Source: Myxococcales bacterium
Lineage (GTDB): Bacteria; Myxococcota_A; Polyangia; Polyangiales; Polyangiaceae
DNA: 64,000 bases
Direction of reading: 5' to 3'
Assembly: GCA_016720545.1 (NCBI GenBank)
Contig: JADKKK010000006.1
Coordinates: 46,001-110,000 of the forward strand
Made by a program: the position numbers and the translations under genes. Of the stretch, positions 7,490-16,318 are shown one piece after another. A model generated the notes under the pieces. That model was not told where the DNA came from and searched no databases. It saw only the letters and a list, made by a program, of their open reading frames with translations. The number at the start of each line of letters is the position of its first letter. Positions within the stretch are counted from its first letter, which is position 1.

Positions 7490-9673
7490 GTGCGCGCCGC
7501 GTGTCGCTCCCTCCCCGCCGGCCTCGTCGGCCTCGTCGGCCGCGTGGTCCTGGCGAGCGGGCTGGCGAGCGGCCTCGCGGGATGCGCATCGAGTCCGTCG
7601 GCACCCGAGGAGCGCTCCTGCGAGACCACGATCTGGCACCTGCCCGCCAGCCGCGGCGCGCGCGTCGAGATCGTCGGCGACTTCAACGGGTGGAAGCGCC
7701 CCGGCGCCGAACCCGAGGCCGTGGGCGACGCGTGGCGCGCCCTCACGCTCACGCTGCCTCCCGGCGAACAGCGGTACCTCATCTACGAAGACGGCGTCCC
7801 CCTCACCGACCGCAACGTGCCCACCACCGCGTTCGCCGAGGGCCGCGAGGTCACGCTCGTCGAAGTTGCAGACTGCACGAAACCGGCGCTGCGCGTGGAC
7901 GCCGTGTCGGTCGACGCCCGCGGCGACGGCGAGATCCGCGCCACGTTCCTCGCGAGGCACGAGGGCGGCGAGCCCGCGCGCCTCGCCCCGTCGACCCTCG
8001 CGGCCACCACCCGCGACGGCGCCACGCTGCGCGGCGAGGGCGATCCGGCGACCGGCCAGGTGCGCTTCCCGCTGCGCGGCCTGCCCCGCGGGAAGGCGCT
8101 CTTCACCCTCTCGGCCACCGCCGCCGACGGCGCTCCGGCGGAGACCGCGCGGGCGACGGCGTGGGTCGAGCCCCGCCCCTACGACACGCGCGACACGGTG
8201 ATCTACCAGGTCGTGCTCGACCGCTTCCGTGGCCCCGCGGGCCCGCTCGCGCCGCCCGCCACGCCCGCCGATCGCGCGGGCGGCACGCTCGGCGGCGTCA
8301 CCCAGGCGCTCCGCGACGGGTACTTCGAGCGGCTCGGGGCAAACACGCTCTGGCTCTCTCCCGTGTACCTCAACCCGGAGGGAAAATACCCCGGCAGCGA
8401 CGGCCGGTCGTACTCCAGCTACCACGGCTACTGGCCTATCGCGCCCCGCGGCGTCGACCCCCGAATTGGCGGCGAAGAGGGGCTCGACACCCTCGTCCGC
8501 GAGGCCCACGCCCGCGGCGTTCGTGTGCTGTTCGACGTGGTCCCCAACCACGTCCACGAGGCCCACCCATACGCCAAGCGGCGGGACTTCGTCGACGGCG
8601 ACGCCGCGTGCGTGTGCGGGGTCCGCGACTGCGACTGGGCCACGCACATCGACACGTGCTGGTTCGCCCCCTACCTCCCCGATCTCGACTGGTCGAACCC
8701 CGAGCTCGCTCGGACCGCGACGGACGACACAGTGTGGTGGCTCGACCGCTTCGAGGCCGACGGGTTCCGCATCGACGCCGTGCCCATGACCCCGCGCGCC
8801 GCCACGAGGCGCATCGCGAACCTCGCCCGTCGGCGCTTCGCCCACCCTGGCAACCCACTCCTCGTGCTCGGCGAGAACTTCACGGGCCCCGGCGCCTACA
8901 ACCTGTTGCGGCGCGATCTTGGCCCCTTCGGGCTCGACGGCACGTTCCACTTCCCCCTCATGTGGACGCTGCGCGAGGCCATCGCCGAGAAGCGCGCGGG
9001 CGCGCCGACCGACGCGCGAGGCGCCGGGCTCGCGGCGATCGACGCCTCGATGCGCGAGAGCGAGAAGGCCTGGGGCGGCGCCGGCGCGGTGATGGGCGTG
9101 ATGCTCGGCAACCACGACGTCTCGCGCTTCGCCTCGGTCAGCGCGGGCACGGCGAGCGGCGACACCTGGGAGCCCGCGAAGGAGGTGCTCGACGCGGCCG
9201 TCCTCTCGAAGCAGCGCCTGGGCTTCTCGGCGGTGTTCTCCCTCCCCGGGGTGCCGGTCGTCTATTACGGCGACGAGGTGGCGCTCGCGGGCAAGTCCGA
9301 CCCCGACTGCCGCCGCGTGCTGCCGGCCGAGGCCGCCCTCACGGCCGAGCAGAAAGAGCTGCGAGCGTATGTGGGCACCCTCGGGCGGGCGCGCGCCTGC
9401 TCCGAGCCGCTCCGCCGAGGCACCTACGTGAGCCTCTACGCGGACGCCGAGCGGCTCGTCTTCGCGCGGGAGCTCCCGGGCGATCAGCGCGTGGTCGTCG
9501 TGCTCTCGCGCGAGCCCCTCGGCCCGCTCGACCTGGCGGTCGCGAAGATCCCTCCGGGCGCGTACCGCGATCTCCTCACGGGGCAGCCGCGCACGCTGGC
9601 GGCCGCCGGCACCGTGGAGCTCCCCGCGTACTCCGCGCTCCTGCTCTCCAACATCGAGCCGAGCTGTCCGTGA
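7490..9673 (+). CDS. secreted GH13 alpha-amylase-type lipoprotein with starch-binding-like N-domain
   Basis: Starts at TTG 7415, GTG 7481 and GTG 7490 are all in frame; I choose 7490 because it gives a compact lipoprotein signal (lipobox LASGLAGC) and lies downstream of the promoter-like box. An N-terminal immunoglobulin-like domain containing VEIVGDFNGWKRPG resembles CBM48/CBM20 carbohydrate modules. The GH13 barrel shows all four conserved regions: DVVPNH, GFRIDAVP with the nucleophile Asp (about residue 429), LGENF with the acid/base Glu, and GNHD with the transition-state Asp. It should cleave alpha-1,4-glucans outside the inner membrane. The adjacent second GH13 gene has the same layout, which indicates a duplicated starch- or maltodextrin-degrading pair. 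Confidence 0.85.
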   Translation: MRAACRSLPAGLVGLVGRVVLASGLASGLAGCASSPSAPEERSCETTIWHLPASRGARVEIVGDFNGWKRPGAEPEAVGDAWRALTLTLPPGEQRYLIYEDGVPLTDRNVPTTAFAEGREVTLVEVADCTKPALRVDAVSVDARGDGEIRATFLARHEGGEPARLAPSTLAATTRDGATLRGEGDPATGQVRFPLRGLPRGKALFTLSATAADGAPAETARATAWVEPRPYDTRDTVIYQVVLDRFRGPAGPLAPPATPADRAGGTLGGVTQALRDGYFERLGANTLWLSPVYLNPEGKYPGSDGRSYSSYHGYWPIAPRGVDPRIGGEEGLDTLVREAHARGVRVLFDVVPNHVHEAHPYAKRRDFVDGDAACVCGVRDCDWATHIDTCWFAPYLPDLDWSNPELARTATDDTVWWLDRFEADGFRIDAVPMTPRAATRRIANLARRRFAHPGNPLLVLGENFTGPGAYNLLRRDLGPFGLDGTFHFPLMWTLREAIAEKRAGAPTDARGAGLAAIDASMRESEKAWGGAGAVMGVMLGNHDVSRFASVSAGTASGDTWEPAKEVLDAAVLSKQRLGFSAVFSLPGVPVVYYGDEVALAGKSDPDCRRVLPAEAALTAEQKELRAYVGTLGRARACSEPLRRGTYVSLYADAERLVFARELPGDQRVVVVLSREPLGPLDLAVAKIPPGAYRDLLTGQPRTLAAAGTVELPAYSALLLSNIEPSCP

Positions 9674-9703
9674 GCGACCCCTCCACGCGGCGTGACTCTG
9701 TCC

Positions 9704-9735
9704 TGAGTTGACATTCGGCGGCGCCGGTTCATGCT
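9704..9735 (+). promoter_or_regulatory. promoter-like box shared by the two amylase genes (second copy)
   Basis: TTGACA at 9708-9713 is followed by TTCGGCG and, 16 bp after the hexamer, by CATGCT. The arrangement matches the copy at 7451-7483, including the CATG at the -10 position. About 57 bp separate it from the ATG at 9793. Confidence 0.45.
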
Positions 9736-9792
9736 CCAGGCGGTCCTCGCCGCCTCGCCACACTCTCGCCCCCCGCATCTCCTCCGAGCCCC

Positions 9793-11865
9793 ATGCTTTT
9801 TAGCCGCTTCGCCGCCGCCGCGCTCCCCCTGACCGCCGCCTACGCTTTCTCCGCGTCGCTCGCCGCCTGCAGCAGCGAATCCGCGCAGAACAAGGACTAC
9901 GGCGCGCCGCCCGACGCGGGCACCTTCAACCCGCCGCCCAACCCGGGCCCGGGTGACGGCTACGGCTCGGGCGGCAACACGGGCGGCCCGCCCGTGTGCC
10001 CGGAGGACTTCAAGGCCTGCTCGCACACCTTCACCTACAGCTCCACGACCGGCGGCTCCGAGACCTCGGTCGAGCTGCGGGGCGATTTCGGCGGCCCCGA
10101 CACCTGGAGCGCGGGCGTCGCCATGAAGAAGAACGGCGCTGTATGGGAGGCCACCACGAGCATCCCGTTCGGCAAGCCTGTACAATACAAGTTCTTCGTC
10201 AACGGCACCACCTGGCTCCACGACCCAGCCCAGCCCACGGTCGTCGTCGGCAACGACACGAACAACACCTTCGCCGGCAAGACGTGCGAGCCGTTCACCT
10301 GCGCCGAGCCCGGCGCGGTCGCCCCCGGCGTGTTCGACTGGCGTGACTCGGTCATCTACTTCGCCTTCGTCGACCGCTTCTTTGACGGCAACACGGGCAA
10401 CAACTGCAACGTGCCCGGCACGAGCGGCCCCATCGCGAACTACCAGGGCGGTGACTGGGCGGGCATCAAGCAGAAGATAGACGCCAACTACTTCAACGAC
10501 CTCGGCGTCAACACGCTGTGGCTCACCGTGCCGCTGAACAACACGAGCAAGGTCGGCGCGGGCGTCGGCGGCGACTCGCACCAGTACTCGGGCTACCACG
10601 GCTACTGGCCGCAGATCGACGATCCCACCAACCCGGGCAACCTCTCGCAGGAGGGCTGCTTCGGCACCATGCAGGAGCTGAAGGATCTCGTCACCGCCGC
10701 GCACGCCAAGGGCCTCAAGGTCCTCTTCGACTACGCGATGGTGCACGTGCATCGCGACAGCGGCATCTTCCAGCAGCGCCCGCAGTGGTTCTGGCCGAAC
10801 GACAACGGCCGGGGCGGCAACTGCCTCTGCGGCCAAGGCTGCTCATGGGACTCGATGCCCGACCGCGAGCGCTGCTGGTTCACCGACTACCTGCCTCACT
10901 GGAACTACACGAACGCCGACGCGCGCAACTACTCGGTGACCAACGCGGTCGAGTGGGCCAAACAGCTCAACATCGACGGCTTCCGCGCCGACGCCATCAA
11001 GCACGTCGACATCTCGTGGCTCACGCAACTGCGCCAGCAAATCAAGACCGAGATCACCTCGAAGCAGACCCCCCCGCAGCGCTTCTACATGGTGGGCGAG
11101 ACCTACGACTTCGGCAACCGCGACGTGCTGAAGGCCTACGTCGACCCGGGCACCAAGCTCGACGGCCAGTTCGACTTCCCGCTGCGCAAGAACCTCGTCG
11201 AGGCGGTCGTCATGCGCAAGTACCAGGGCATGAACGACCTCGCGGCGTTCATGAACGGCAACGATTTCTTCTACGGCGGCAACGCCATCATGAGCACGTT
11301 CATTGGCAATCACGACCTGCCCCGCGTGATCCACCTGGCCGCCAACAACCGCCTCTGGGGCGACGACCAGGGCGCCGACGGCAAGGACCGCTCTTGGTCG
11401 AACCTCCCCACCATTCCCCAAGAGCGCGAGGCGTTCGAGCGCCTGGCCAACGCGTACGCCGTGCTGTTCACGAACCGCGGCGCGCCGCTCATCTACTACG
11501 GTGACGAGATCGGCCTGCCCGGCGCGGGCGATCCCGACAACCGCCGCTTCATGCAGTGGACGGGCCTCGACGCGAACCAGACCTTCCTCCGCGACCGCGT
11601 GAAGAAGCTCCTCGACATTCGGGCGAAGCACCCGGCCACGCGCCGCGGCGTGCGCGCCACGATCTCGGCCGACGCCGACACCTGGGTGTACTCGCGCACC
11701 ACCACGGGCGACACTGTGTACGTGGCGGTGAACCGCAGCGACTCCGAGAAGACCGTCTCGGGGCTGCCCGGGGGCCAACTCGACGAGCTCGTCACCGGGG
11801 TCGGCGCAGCCGGCCCCTCGGCCACCATCCCCGCCCGCCAGACACGTGTATTTTACAAGAAGTAA
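9793..11865 (+). CDS. secreted GH13 alpha-amylase-type lipoprotein
   Basis: The protein has 690 residues with a lipoprotein signal (SASLAACSS) and a Gly/Pro/Asn-rich linker. A starch-binding-like domain follows (VELRGDFGGPDTWSAGV, then VQYKFFVNGTTWLHDP). The GH13 catalytic domain shows DGFRADAIKH with the nucleophile Asp near residue 399, MVGETYDF with the acid/base Glu near 436 and FIGNHDLPR with the third Asp near 507. A C-terminal beta domain begins with DTWVYSRTTTGDTVYVAVNR. It is Asn/Thr-rich compared with its neighbour, as is common for exported glycosidases. Together with the preceding amylase it would supply maltodextrins. Its 3' end overlaps the next gene by 20 bp. Confidence 0.87.
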   Translation: MLFSRFAAAALPLTAAYAFSASLAACSSESAQNKDYGAPPDAGTFNPPPNPGPGDGYGSGGNTGGPPVCPEDFKACSHTFTYSSTTGGSETSVELRGDFGGPDTWSAGVAMKKNGAVWEATTSIPFGKPVQYKFFVNGTTWLHDPAQPTVVVGNDTNNTFAGKTCEPFTCAEPGAVAPGVFDWRDSVIYFAFVDRFFDGNTGNNCNVPGTSGPIANYQGGDWAGIKQKIDANYFNDLGVNTLWLTVPLNNTSKVGAGVGGDSHQYSGYHGYWPQIDDPTNPGNLSQEGCFGTMQELKDLVTAAHAKGLKVLFDYAMVHVHRDSGIFQQRPQWFWPNDNGRGGNCLCGQGCSWDSMPDRERCWFTDYLPHWNYTNADARNYSVTNAVEWAKQLNIDGFRADAIKHVDISWLTQLRQQIKTEITSKQTPPQRFYMVGETYDFGNRDVLKAYVDPGTKLDGQFDFPLRKNLVEAVVMRKYQGMNDLAAFMNGNDFFYGGNAIMSTFIGNHDLPRVIHLAANNRLWGDDQGADGKDRSWSNLPTIPQEREAFERLANAYAVLFTNRGAPLIYYGDEIGLPGAGDPDNRRFMQWTGLDANQTFLRDRVKKLLDIRAKHPATRRGVRATISADADTWVYSRTTTGDTVYVAVNRSDSEKTVSGLPGGQLDELVTGVGAAGPSATIPARQTRVFYKK

Positions 11866-12781
11866 CCGCTTCGCCCCTTGGGTGGCGGCGGCCGTGTTGG
11901 CCTCGACGCTCGCCGCCTGCAGCGGCCCGTCGGCCCGCGCGCCCGCGCCGCCCCGCGCCCCGGTCACCGAGCTCACGTCGAGCCCCTGGGGGTTCTCGAC
12001 CCAGTCCTATTGGATCGAGGGGCCCACGGGCCTCGTGGCCGTCGACACGCAGTTTCTCCCGTCGGAGGCCGAGCGGATGATCGCGACGGCGGAGCGCCAG
12101 ACAGGCAAGAAGTTCGCGCTCGCCGTCGTGCTCCACGCGAACCCCGACAAGTTCAACGGCACCGCCACCTTCCAGCGCCACGGCGTGAAGGTGGTCACCT
12201 CGAAGCAGGTGAAGGACCTCCTGCCGAGCGTGCACGAGAAGCGCCTCCGCGCCTTCTACGACCGCTACGCGCCCGACTACCCGAAAGAGCTGCCCGCGCC
12301 GGAGTCGTTCGGCGCCGCCACCACCGAGCTGTCCGCGGCAGGGCTCACGCTCAAGCTCCACGTGATGGGTGCAGGGTGCAGCGAAGCCCACGTCGCCCTC
12401 GAGTGGCAAGATCCCGCGCGGCCGGCGCGGCACCTGTTCGTGGGCGATCTCGTGGGCAACGGCGTGCACTCGTGGCTCGAGATCGGCAAGACCGACCAGT
12501 GGCTCACCCGCCTCACGGAGCTTCAGCGCCTCGCGCCCGCCATCGTGCACCCGGGCCGCGGCAAGAGCGGCGGCCCCGAGCTGCTCACGGCCGAGCGTGC
12601 ATACCTCCAGAAGGTCATCGCGGTGGTCGCTGAGGAGCGGCCCACGTGGCCTATCCCCGACGCCGGGCTCGAGCGCGCCAAAGCGAAGATCCTCGCGGCC
12701 TATCCCGACCACGGCTTCCCCGTGTTCCTCGACATCGGCCTCCCGGCGGAGTGGGAGCGCCAGGCCCGCCTCGCGCGCTGA
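11846..12781 (+). CDS. metallo-beta-lactamase-fold lipoprotein with degenerate zinc site
   Basis: The protein has 311 residues from GTG 11846, overlapping the amylase gene by 20 bp; the lipobox is STLAACSG. The fold is recognisable from VDTQFLPSEAERMI, VVLHANPDKFNGT, FVGDLVGNGVHS and IVHPGRG. The usual HxHxDH metal motif reads HANPDK, so the second and last histidines are Asn and Lys, and the later His of the GHT motif reads Cys (GAGCSEAHVAL). Asp in GDLV and the final His are kept. It may bind one metal or none, or use an atypical centre. It is probably cotranscribed with the amylase, but its substrate is unknown. Confidence 0.65.
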   Translation: MYFTRSNRFAPWVAAAVLASTLAACSGPSARAPAPPRAPVTELTSSPWGFSTQSYWIEGPTGLVAVDTQFLPSEAERMIATAERQTGKKFALAVVLHANPDKFNGTATFQRHGVKVVTSKQVKDLLPSVHEKRLRAFYDRYAPDYPKELPAPESFGAATTELSAAGLTLKLHVMGAGCSEAHVALEWQDPARPARHLFVGDLVGNGVHSWLEIGKTDQWLTRLTELQRLAPAIVHPGRGKSGGPELLTAERAYLQKVIAVVAEERPTWPIPDAGLERAKAKILAAYPDHGFPVFLDIGLPAEWERQARLAR

Positions 12782-12823
12782 CAGGCCGGGCGACCCATGC
12801 CCCGCCAGAATGAAGTCGCGGAG

Positions 12824-12841
12824 GGGTGCTAGGACTAGGCC
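12824..12841 (+). promoter_or_regulatory. extended -10 box upstream of the PhyH gene
   Basis: TGCTAGGAC at 12827-12835 fits TG-n-TA-nnn-C; six bases separate it from the ATG at 12842. The start of transcription would fall on or next to the start codon. It belongs to the window-wide pattern described in the findings. Confidence 0.4.
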
Positions 12842-13723
12842 ATGCCGTCCGCGCCTCCTCGCCTCACCACCCCCGTGCTCAGCGCCGCTCAGCGGGAGCG
12901 CTTCGAGCGCGACGGGTACCTGGTGCTCGAGGGCTTCGTGCCCGGCGTGGAGTGCGACGCGCTCCGGGCACGCGCGCACGAGCTCGTGGTTGGCTTCGAT
13001 GCCGAGACGCACCGCTCGGTGTTCACCACCGACGACCAAACCCGCAAGACCGACGACTACTTCCTCGACTCCGGCGACAAGATTTCTTTCTTCTTCGAGG
13101 AGGGCGCGTTCGACGCGCGCGGGCAGCTCCGGCAGCCAAAGGAGCGCTCCATCAACAAGATTGGCCACGCGCAGCACGATCTCGATCCGGTGTTCGACCG
13201 CTTCTCGCGCACGCCGGAGCTCGAGCGCCTGGTGTTCGACGTGGGCCTCGAGGACCCTCGGCTCATGCAGTCGATGGTCATCTTCAAGCAGCCCCGCATT
13301 GGCGGCGAGGTGCGCTGCCACCAAGACTCCACGTTCCTCCACACCGAGCCCGAGTCGATGCTCGGTCTGTGGTTCGCCCTCGAGGACGCCCACCTCGGCA
13401 ACGGGTGTCTGTGGGCCCTCCCGGGAGGGCACCTGGGGGGCCTCCGCGCGCGGTTCGTCCGCCACGCCGATCGAACCACGAGCTTCGAGGCGCTCCGCGC
13501 GAGCGAAGGCCCGGAGTGGCGCGACGAGGACCTCGTGCCGCTCGAGGTGAAGAAGGGCGCGGTCATCCTGCTCGACGGCCGGCTCCCGCACATGAGCCAC
13601 GCGAACGTGTCCAAGGAGTCGCGCCACGCGTATACGCTCCACATCGTGGGCGGAGGCGCGCACTACCCCAACACGAACTGGCTCCAGCGCGCAGCCGACT
13701 TCCCCGCCCGCGGCTTTCGCTGA
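12842..13723 (+). CDS. phytanoyl-CoA dioxygenase (PhyH) family oxygenase
   Basis: The protein has 293 residues of the Fe(II)/2-oxoglutarate dioxygenase superfamily. GYLVLEGFVPGVECDALRA is the typical PhyH opening. The metal triad is HQD (about residues 160-162) with the distal His in LPHMSHAN near 250, and SRHAYTLH supplies the 2-oxoglutarate-binding arginine. MLGLWFALEDAHLGNGCLW matches the conserved central strand. It hydroxylates a small lipid-like or amino-acid-derived substrate, but the family is too broad to name it. The SRPBCC gene follows after 65 bp in the same direction. Confidence 0.85.
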   Translation: MPSAPPRLTTPVLSAAQRERFERDGYLVLEGFVPGVECDALRARAHELVVGFDAETHRSVFTTDDQTRKTDDYFLDSGDKISFFFEEGAFDARGQLRQPKERSINKIGHAQHDLDPVFDRFSRTPELERLVFDVGLEDPRLMQSMVIFKQPRIGGEVRCHQDSTFLHTEPESMLGLWFALEDAHLGNGCLWALPGGHLGGLRARFVRHADRTTSFEALRASEGPEWRDEDLVPLEVKKGAVILLDGRLPHMSHANVSKESRHAYTLHIVGGGAHYPNTNWLQRAADFPARGFR

Positions 13724-13788
13724 ACCGCGCGCCGACACACCTCCTCGACCTCCCCTCGTTCAACCTCGTGCCCCCTGAGAGACTCCCC

Positions 13789-14235
13789 ATGACCACTGGC
13801 ACCGTTCGTTTTCACCGCGTGTTCTCGGCGCCCCCGGAGCGGGTCTACCGGGCCTTCTTGAGCGCCGCCGCGCTCGCGAAATGGCTACCGCCGCACGGCT
13901 TTACGTGCACGGTGCACCACCTTGAGGCCACCGCGGGCGGCACGTTCAAGATGTCGTTCACGAACCTCACGACCGGGAACGGCCACTCCTTCGGCGGCGA
14001 GTACCTCGAGCTTCAGCCGAGCGAGCGCATCGTCTACACCGACGTGTTCGACGATCCGAACCTGCCCGGCACCATGAAGACCACCGTCACGCTCGCGAAG
14101 GTGTCGTGCGGCACCGAGCTGTCGATCGTGCAAGAGGGCATTCCGGCGCTCATCCCCACCGAGCAGTGCGTCATGGGCTGGCAGCAGTCGCTCATCCTGC
14201 TGCAGATGCTCGTGGAGCCCGAGATCCGGGAGTAG
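13789..14235 (+). CDS. SRPBCC (AHSA1/START-like) domain protein
   Basis: The protein has 148 residues starting at ATG 13789. RVFSAPPERVYRAFLSAAALAKWLPPHGF and GGTFKMSFTN are characteristic of the AHSA1-type helix-grip fold, and VMGWQQSLILLQMLVEPEI forms the long C-terminal helix. Such proteins bind hydrophobic ligands in a cavity, and many stand-alone bacterial members are uncharacterised. No signal peptide is present, so it is cytoplasmic. It probably shares a transcript with the PhyH gene. The next feature downstream is decayed DNA. Confidence 0.8.
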   Translation: MTTGTVRFHRVFSAPPERVYRAFLSAAALAKWLPPHGFTCTVHHLEATAGGTFKMSFTNLTTGNGHSFGGEYLELQPSERIVYTDVFDDPNLPGTMKTTVTLAKVSCGTELSIVQEGIPALIPTEQCVMGWQQSLILLQMLVEPEIRE

Positions 14236-14266
14236 GCCCCGCGGGGCAGTTCTCCCGTTTCTCGCG

Positions 14267-14378
14267 CTACACCTCGTAGAGCACGGGGTCGCGGGCGCGC
14301 AGGTAGTGGGCAGTCAGTCCGCGCTTCCCTATCCGCCGGAGTCGGGTCGGGGCTCGGCCTCCGCGAAGGCGCGCGCGC
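14267..14378 (-). pseudogene. remnant of the PilZ tail of the AAA ATPase gene
   Basis: The minus-strand end reads LTAHYLRARDPVLYEV then stop, closely matching IAQYARARQPVLYEV at the end of the intact ATPase at 16319. About 60 bp of DNA are alignable. Further upstream, AFAEAEP resembles AFTEVGP of the intact gene but lies in another frame, so the copy is frameshifted. Similarity stops at the miniature element, which cuts it off at 14379. It is a decayed partial duplicate or the leftover of a paralogue. Confidence 0.55.
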
Positions 14379-14688
14379 CTAGTCCCCTGGAAGCGTGATC
14401 CCTTCCAGAAGGCGCGCGGCTCGGCCTTTCGCCACAAGGGAGCGAGGGGGTGTCCCGTTTTCGGCGGCGGCGGGGGGATACTCATGTTCGAGGGTCGGCG
14501 TTCTCGCGCGGTCACACCCGAAACCACTGTCCCCTGAGCGCAAAGCGCCGCCTCCACCGCGCGGAACGACGTCCGCGTTGAGGACGGGCCCGCCGCCGCC
14601 GAAAACGGGGCACCCCATCGCTCCCCCCTCGCTCCTCGGAATGACACCGAAGACCCGACTTCTGATACGAACCACGACTCCAGGGGAC
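14379..14688. mobile_element. IS630-like miniature inverted-repeat element, copy 2
   Basis: It starts with CTAGTCCCCTGGAAGCGTG and ends with TCCAGGGGAC at 14688; the last three bases (TAG) expected from copy 1 are missing, so the right border is slightly eroded. Inside, arms at 14438-14473 and 14590-14625 are inverted repeats with 34 of 36 bases matching. It carries a few more bases than copy 1 around the repeated tcgctcc motif. No transposase is encoded. It abuts the ATPase-tail remnant. Confidence 0.75.
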
Positions 14689-15156
14689 GAGCAGCCCGTT
14701 GATTGACTCCCGTCGGCCCGTCGCCGCCGCATCCCGACCGCCGTCGTTGCGATCCTGCGGTGCGTGCTCACCTAGAAACGCCCACCTGGAACACGCTCCG
14801 CGCGCTCCTCGGATCGCGCCTTGGCGGGCCGGGCGCGGACGACGCCGGGCCTCGGTCCGTAAATCAACAGGCTGCTAGCTAGGAGTCGTCCCGAGCGCCC
14901 GGCGGAGGTGCATCCACGACAAGAGCCACGCCCCGCTGTCCCGCGCACGCCACGCCTCAGCCCCGCGGGCCATCACCCCGCTCGCGAACGTCGCGCCCGG
15001 CTCGTGCCCCTCTCCCACAAGGGGAGAGGGGCCACGCGAGTGGCCCCTTCAATCGGCCCCTCCCCTTGTGGGAGAGGGGCTCGTGGCGTTTCGTGGCGTT
15101 TCGTGATGGGGTGAGGGCGGCGAGCCCCCGATTCGAGTGCCGCTCGTCCTGCAGCG
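14689..15156. other. intergenic stretch without a recognisable gene
   Basis: No frame here has coding character or a recognisable product. It holds the palindromic repeat at 15006-15080, followed by a short direct repeat of tcgtggcgtt, and CTAGCTAG near 14876. It lies between mobile-element debris and the frameshifted Rpn-like gene. Confidence 0.5.
15006..15080. repeat. REP/BIME-like palindromic repeat
   Basis: Two arms of 26-28 bp are inverted copies of each other apart from a 2-bp indel. The left arm can also form its own hairpin (CCCCTCTCC with GGAGAGGGG), and between the arms lies GGCCACGCGAGTGGCC, a perfect 6-bp-stem hairpin. Similar cccctctcccacaaggggag repeats are widespread between genes in GC-rich proteobacteria and relatives. 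Confidence 0.6.
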
Positions 15157-16178
15157 CTATTCCGCAGTCGGACCAAGCACGTCCGCGACCGCGGTCGCTG
15201 TCATCGCGGCGAGCAGCCAGGCGTCGAGCACCTGGGCGTCGCGCTCCGCGAGGATTCGCGCCGACAGCGACTCGGGCAGGTGAAGACCGCGGCTGCGCAG
15301 CACGAGGAGCAGCGCCTCCGCCTTGCCCTCCGCCTTGCCCTCCGCCTTGCCCTCCGCCTTGCCCTCCGCCTTGCCCTCCGCCTTGCCCTCCGCCCCTCCG
15401 CCTTGCCCTCCGCCCGCCCGGCGGCCAGCTCTGCCCGCCGGGCGCGCACCCGCTCTAGGACGCGGGTGACGAACGGATCTTCCTCTGCTTCGGGCGCCGT
15501 CTGCTGGTTCATTTCGAGTGCCTCATAGTGCGCTCTCACCGCGGGGCTGAGCGCGTCGCTGAGTGTCTTGCAGTATAGCCCCATCATGACCTCGTCTGGT
15601 AGCTGCGCCAGCGCCTCCGTCGCGTCCTCGAACGCGCGGGGGCCGCGCGCCTCGTCGTCTCGCAGCGCGTACGCCACGAGCCACTTGACCTCCGGCGCGC
15701 CGCTCCTCACGTCCAGACCCCCGAGGGCCTTCGGACCAAACACGCACGCGCCGAACGTCGACCGATGCCCGTCGATCGACACCTCGCGAGCGGCCCACGC
15801 GGCCACGCGCTCGCTCGGGCAGATCACCACCACCGGCGCGGGGCATCGGTGCCGGTACCGCGCGGCCGCCTGGTACGACGGCCACGTATAGAGCTTGCTC
15901 TCGTCAGGCTCGAGCTGCACCTCCACCACCACCGCCAACTTCACGTCGCCCTGACGGATCACCACCAGCGCGTCCGCCGTCAGCGCAGACACCAGCGTCG
16001 GCAACCCCGCGTCCTCCAGAGAGACGCGGTCTTCGCGCGCTTCACCCGCTTCGCCCGCTGCACCTGCATCCACCTGTCTCGCGCGCTCCACGTAGCCCGC
16101 AGACACGAGGAGCGCGCGCACGAGCTCGGGCGCGGCGCGCACCGCCTGAACGAGGACCTCATGCACCGTGCTCGGCAT
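15157..16178 (-). pseudogene. Rpn/PD-(D/E)XK-like family protein, frameshifted in a 12-bp repeat
   Basis: From ATG 16178 the frame gives MPSTVHEVLVQAVRAAPEL, then VVVEVQLEPDESKLYTWPSY. This matches the large myxobacterial family of Rpn-like (recombination-promoting nuclease/transposase-like) proteins, where EVQ is part of the nuclease core. Near the C-terminus members carry KAEG repeats and a helical tail. Here one of the 12-bp units has lost four bases, so translation shifts into an Arg-rich frame (ARRR repeats) that ends at 15201. In the other frame the normal tail LLLVLRSRGLHLPESLSARI continues to a stop at 15157. Either the gene is broken or repeat slippage switches it. Confidence 0.65.
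15322..15413 (-). repeat. 12-bp tandem repeat (KAEG codons) with one 8-bp unit
   Basis: On the plus strand the unit is cttgccctccgc. Six perfect units at 15322-15393 are followed by an 8-bp unit (ccctccgc, 15394-15401) and one more full unit. The missing four bases change the reading frame of the Rpn-like gene. Confidence 0.85.
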
Positions 16179-16318
16179 ACGCCGCACCCTGCGAGTCGCG
16201 TGCCGCACGCGAACCCCGCGATCCAGCGGCGCGAGCGCCCGCCACCCCGTCCGGGACGACCACGGTGGTGGCCAGGACGCCACACGCCGCCCCGTGCTCT
16301 TGTGCCTGTCGGCTCCGA

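Noticed and set aside
14379..14771. Minus-strand open frames across the miniature element
   Set aside because: They are Gly/Arg/Pro-rich, do not keep the same sequence downstream in both copies and lack coding periodicity; there is no transposase.
15120..15160. tRNA-like T-arm (ATTCGAGT) in the gap
   Set aside because: No acceptor stem, D-arm or anticodon arm could be paired around it.
15201..15411. Arg-rich ARRR repeat tail on the minus strand
   Set aside because: It arises only from reading the KAEG repeat out of frame after the 4-bp loss; no DNA-binding role should be inferred from it.
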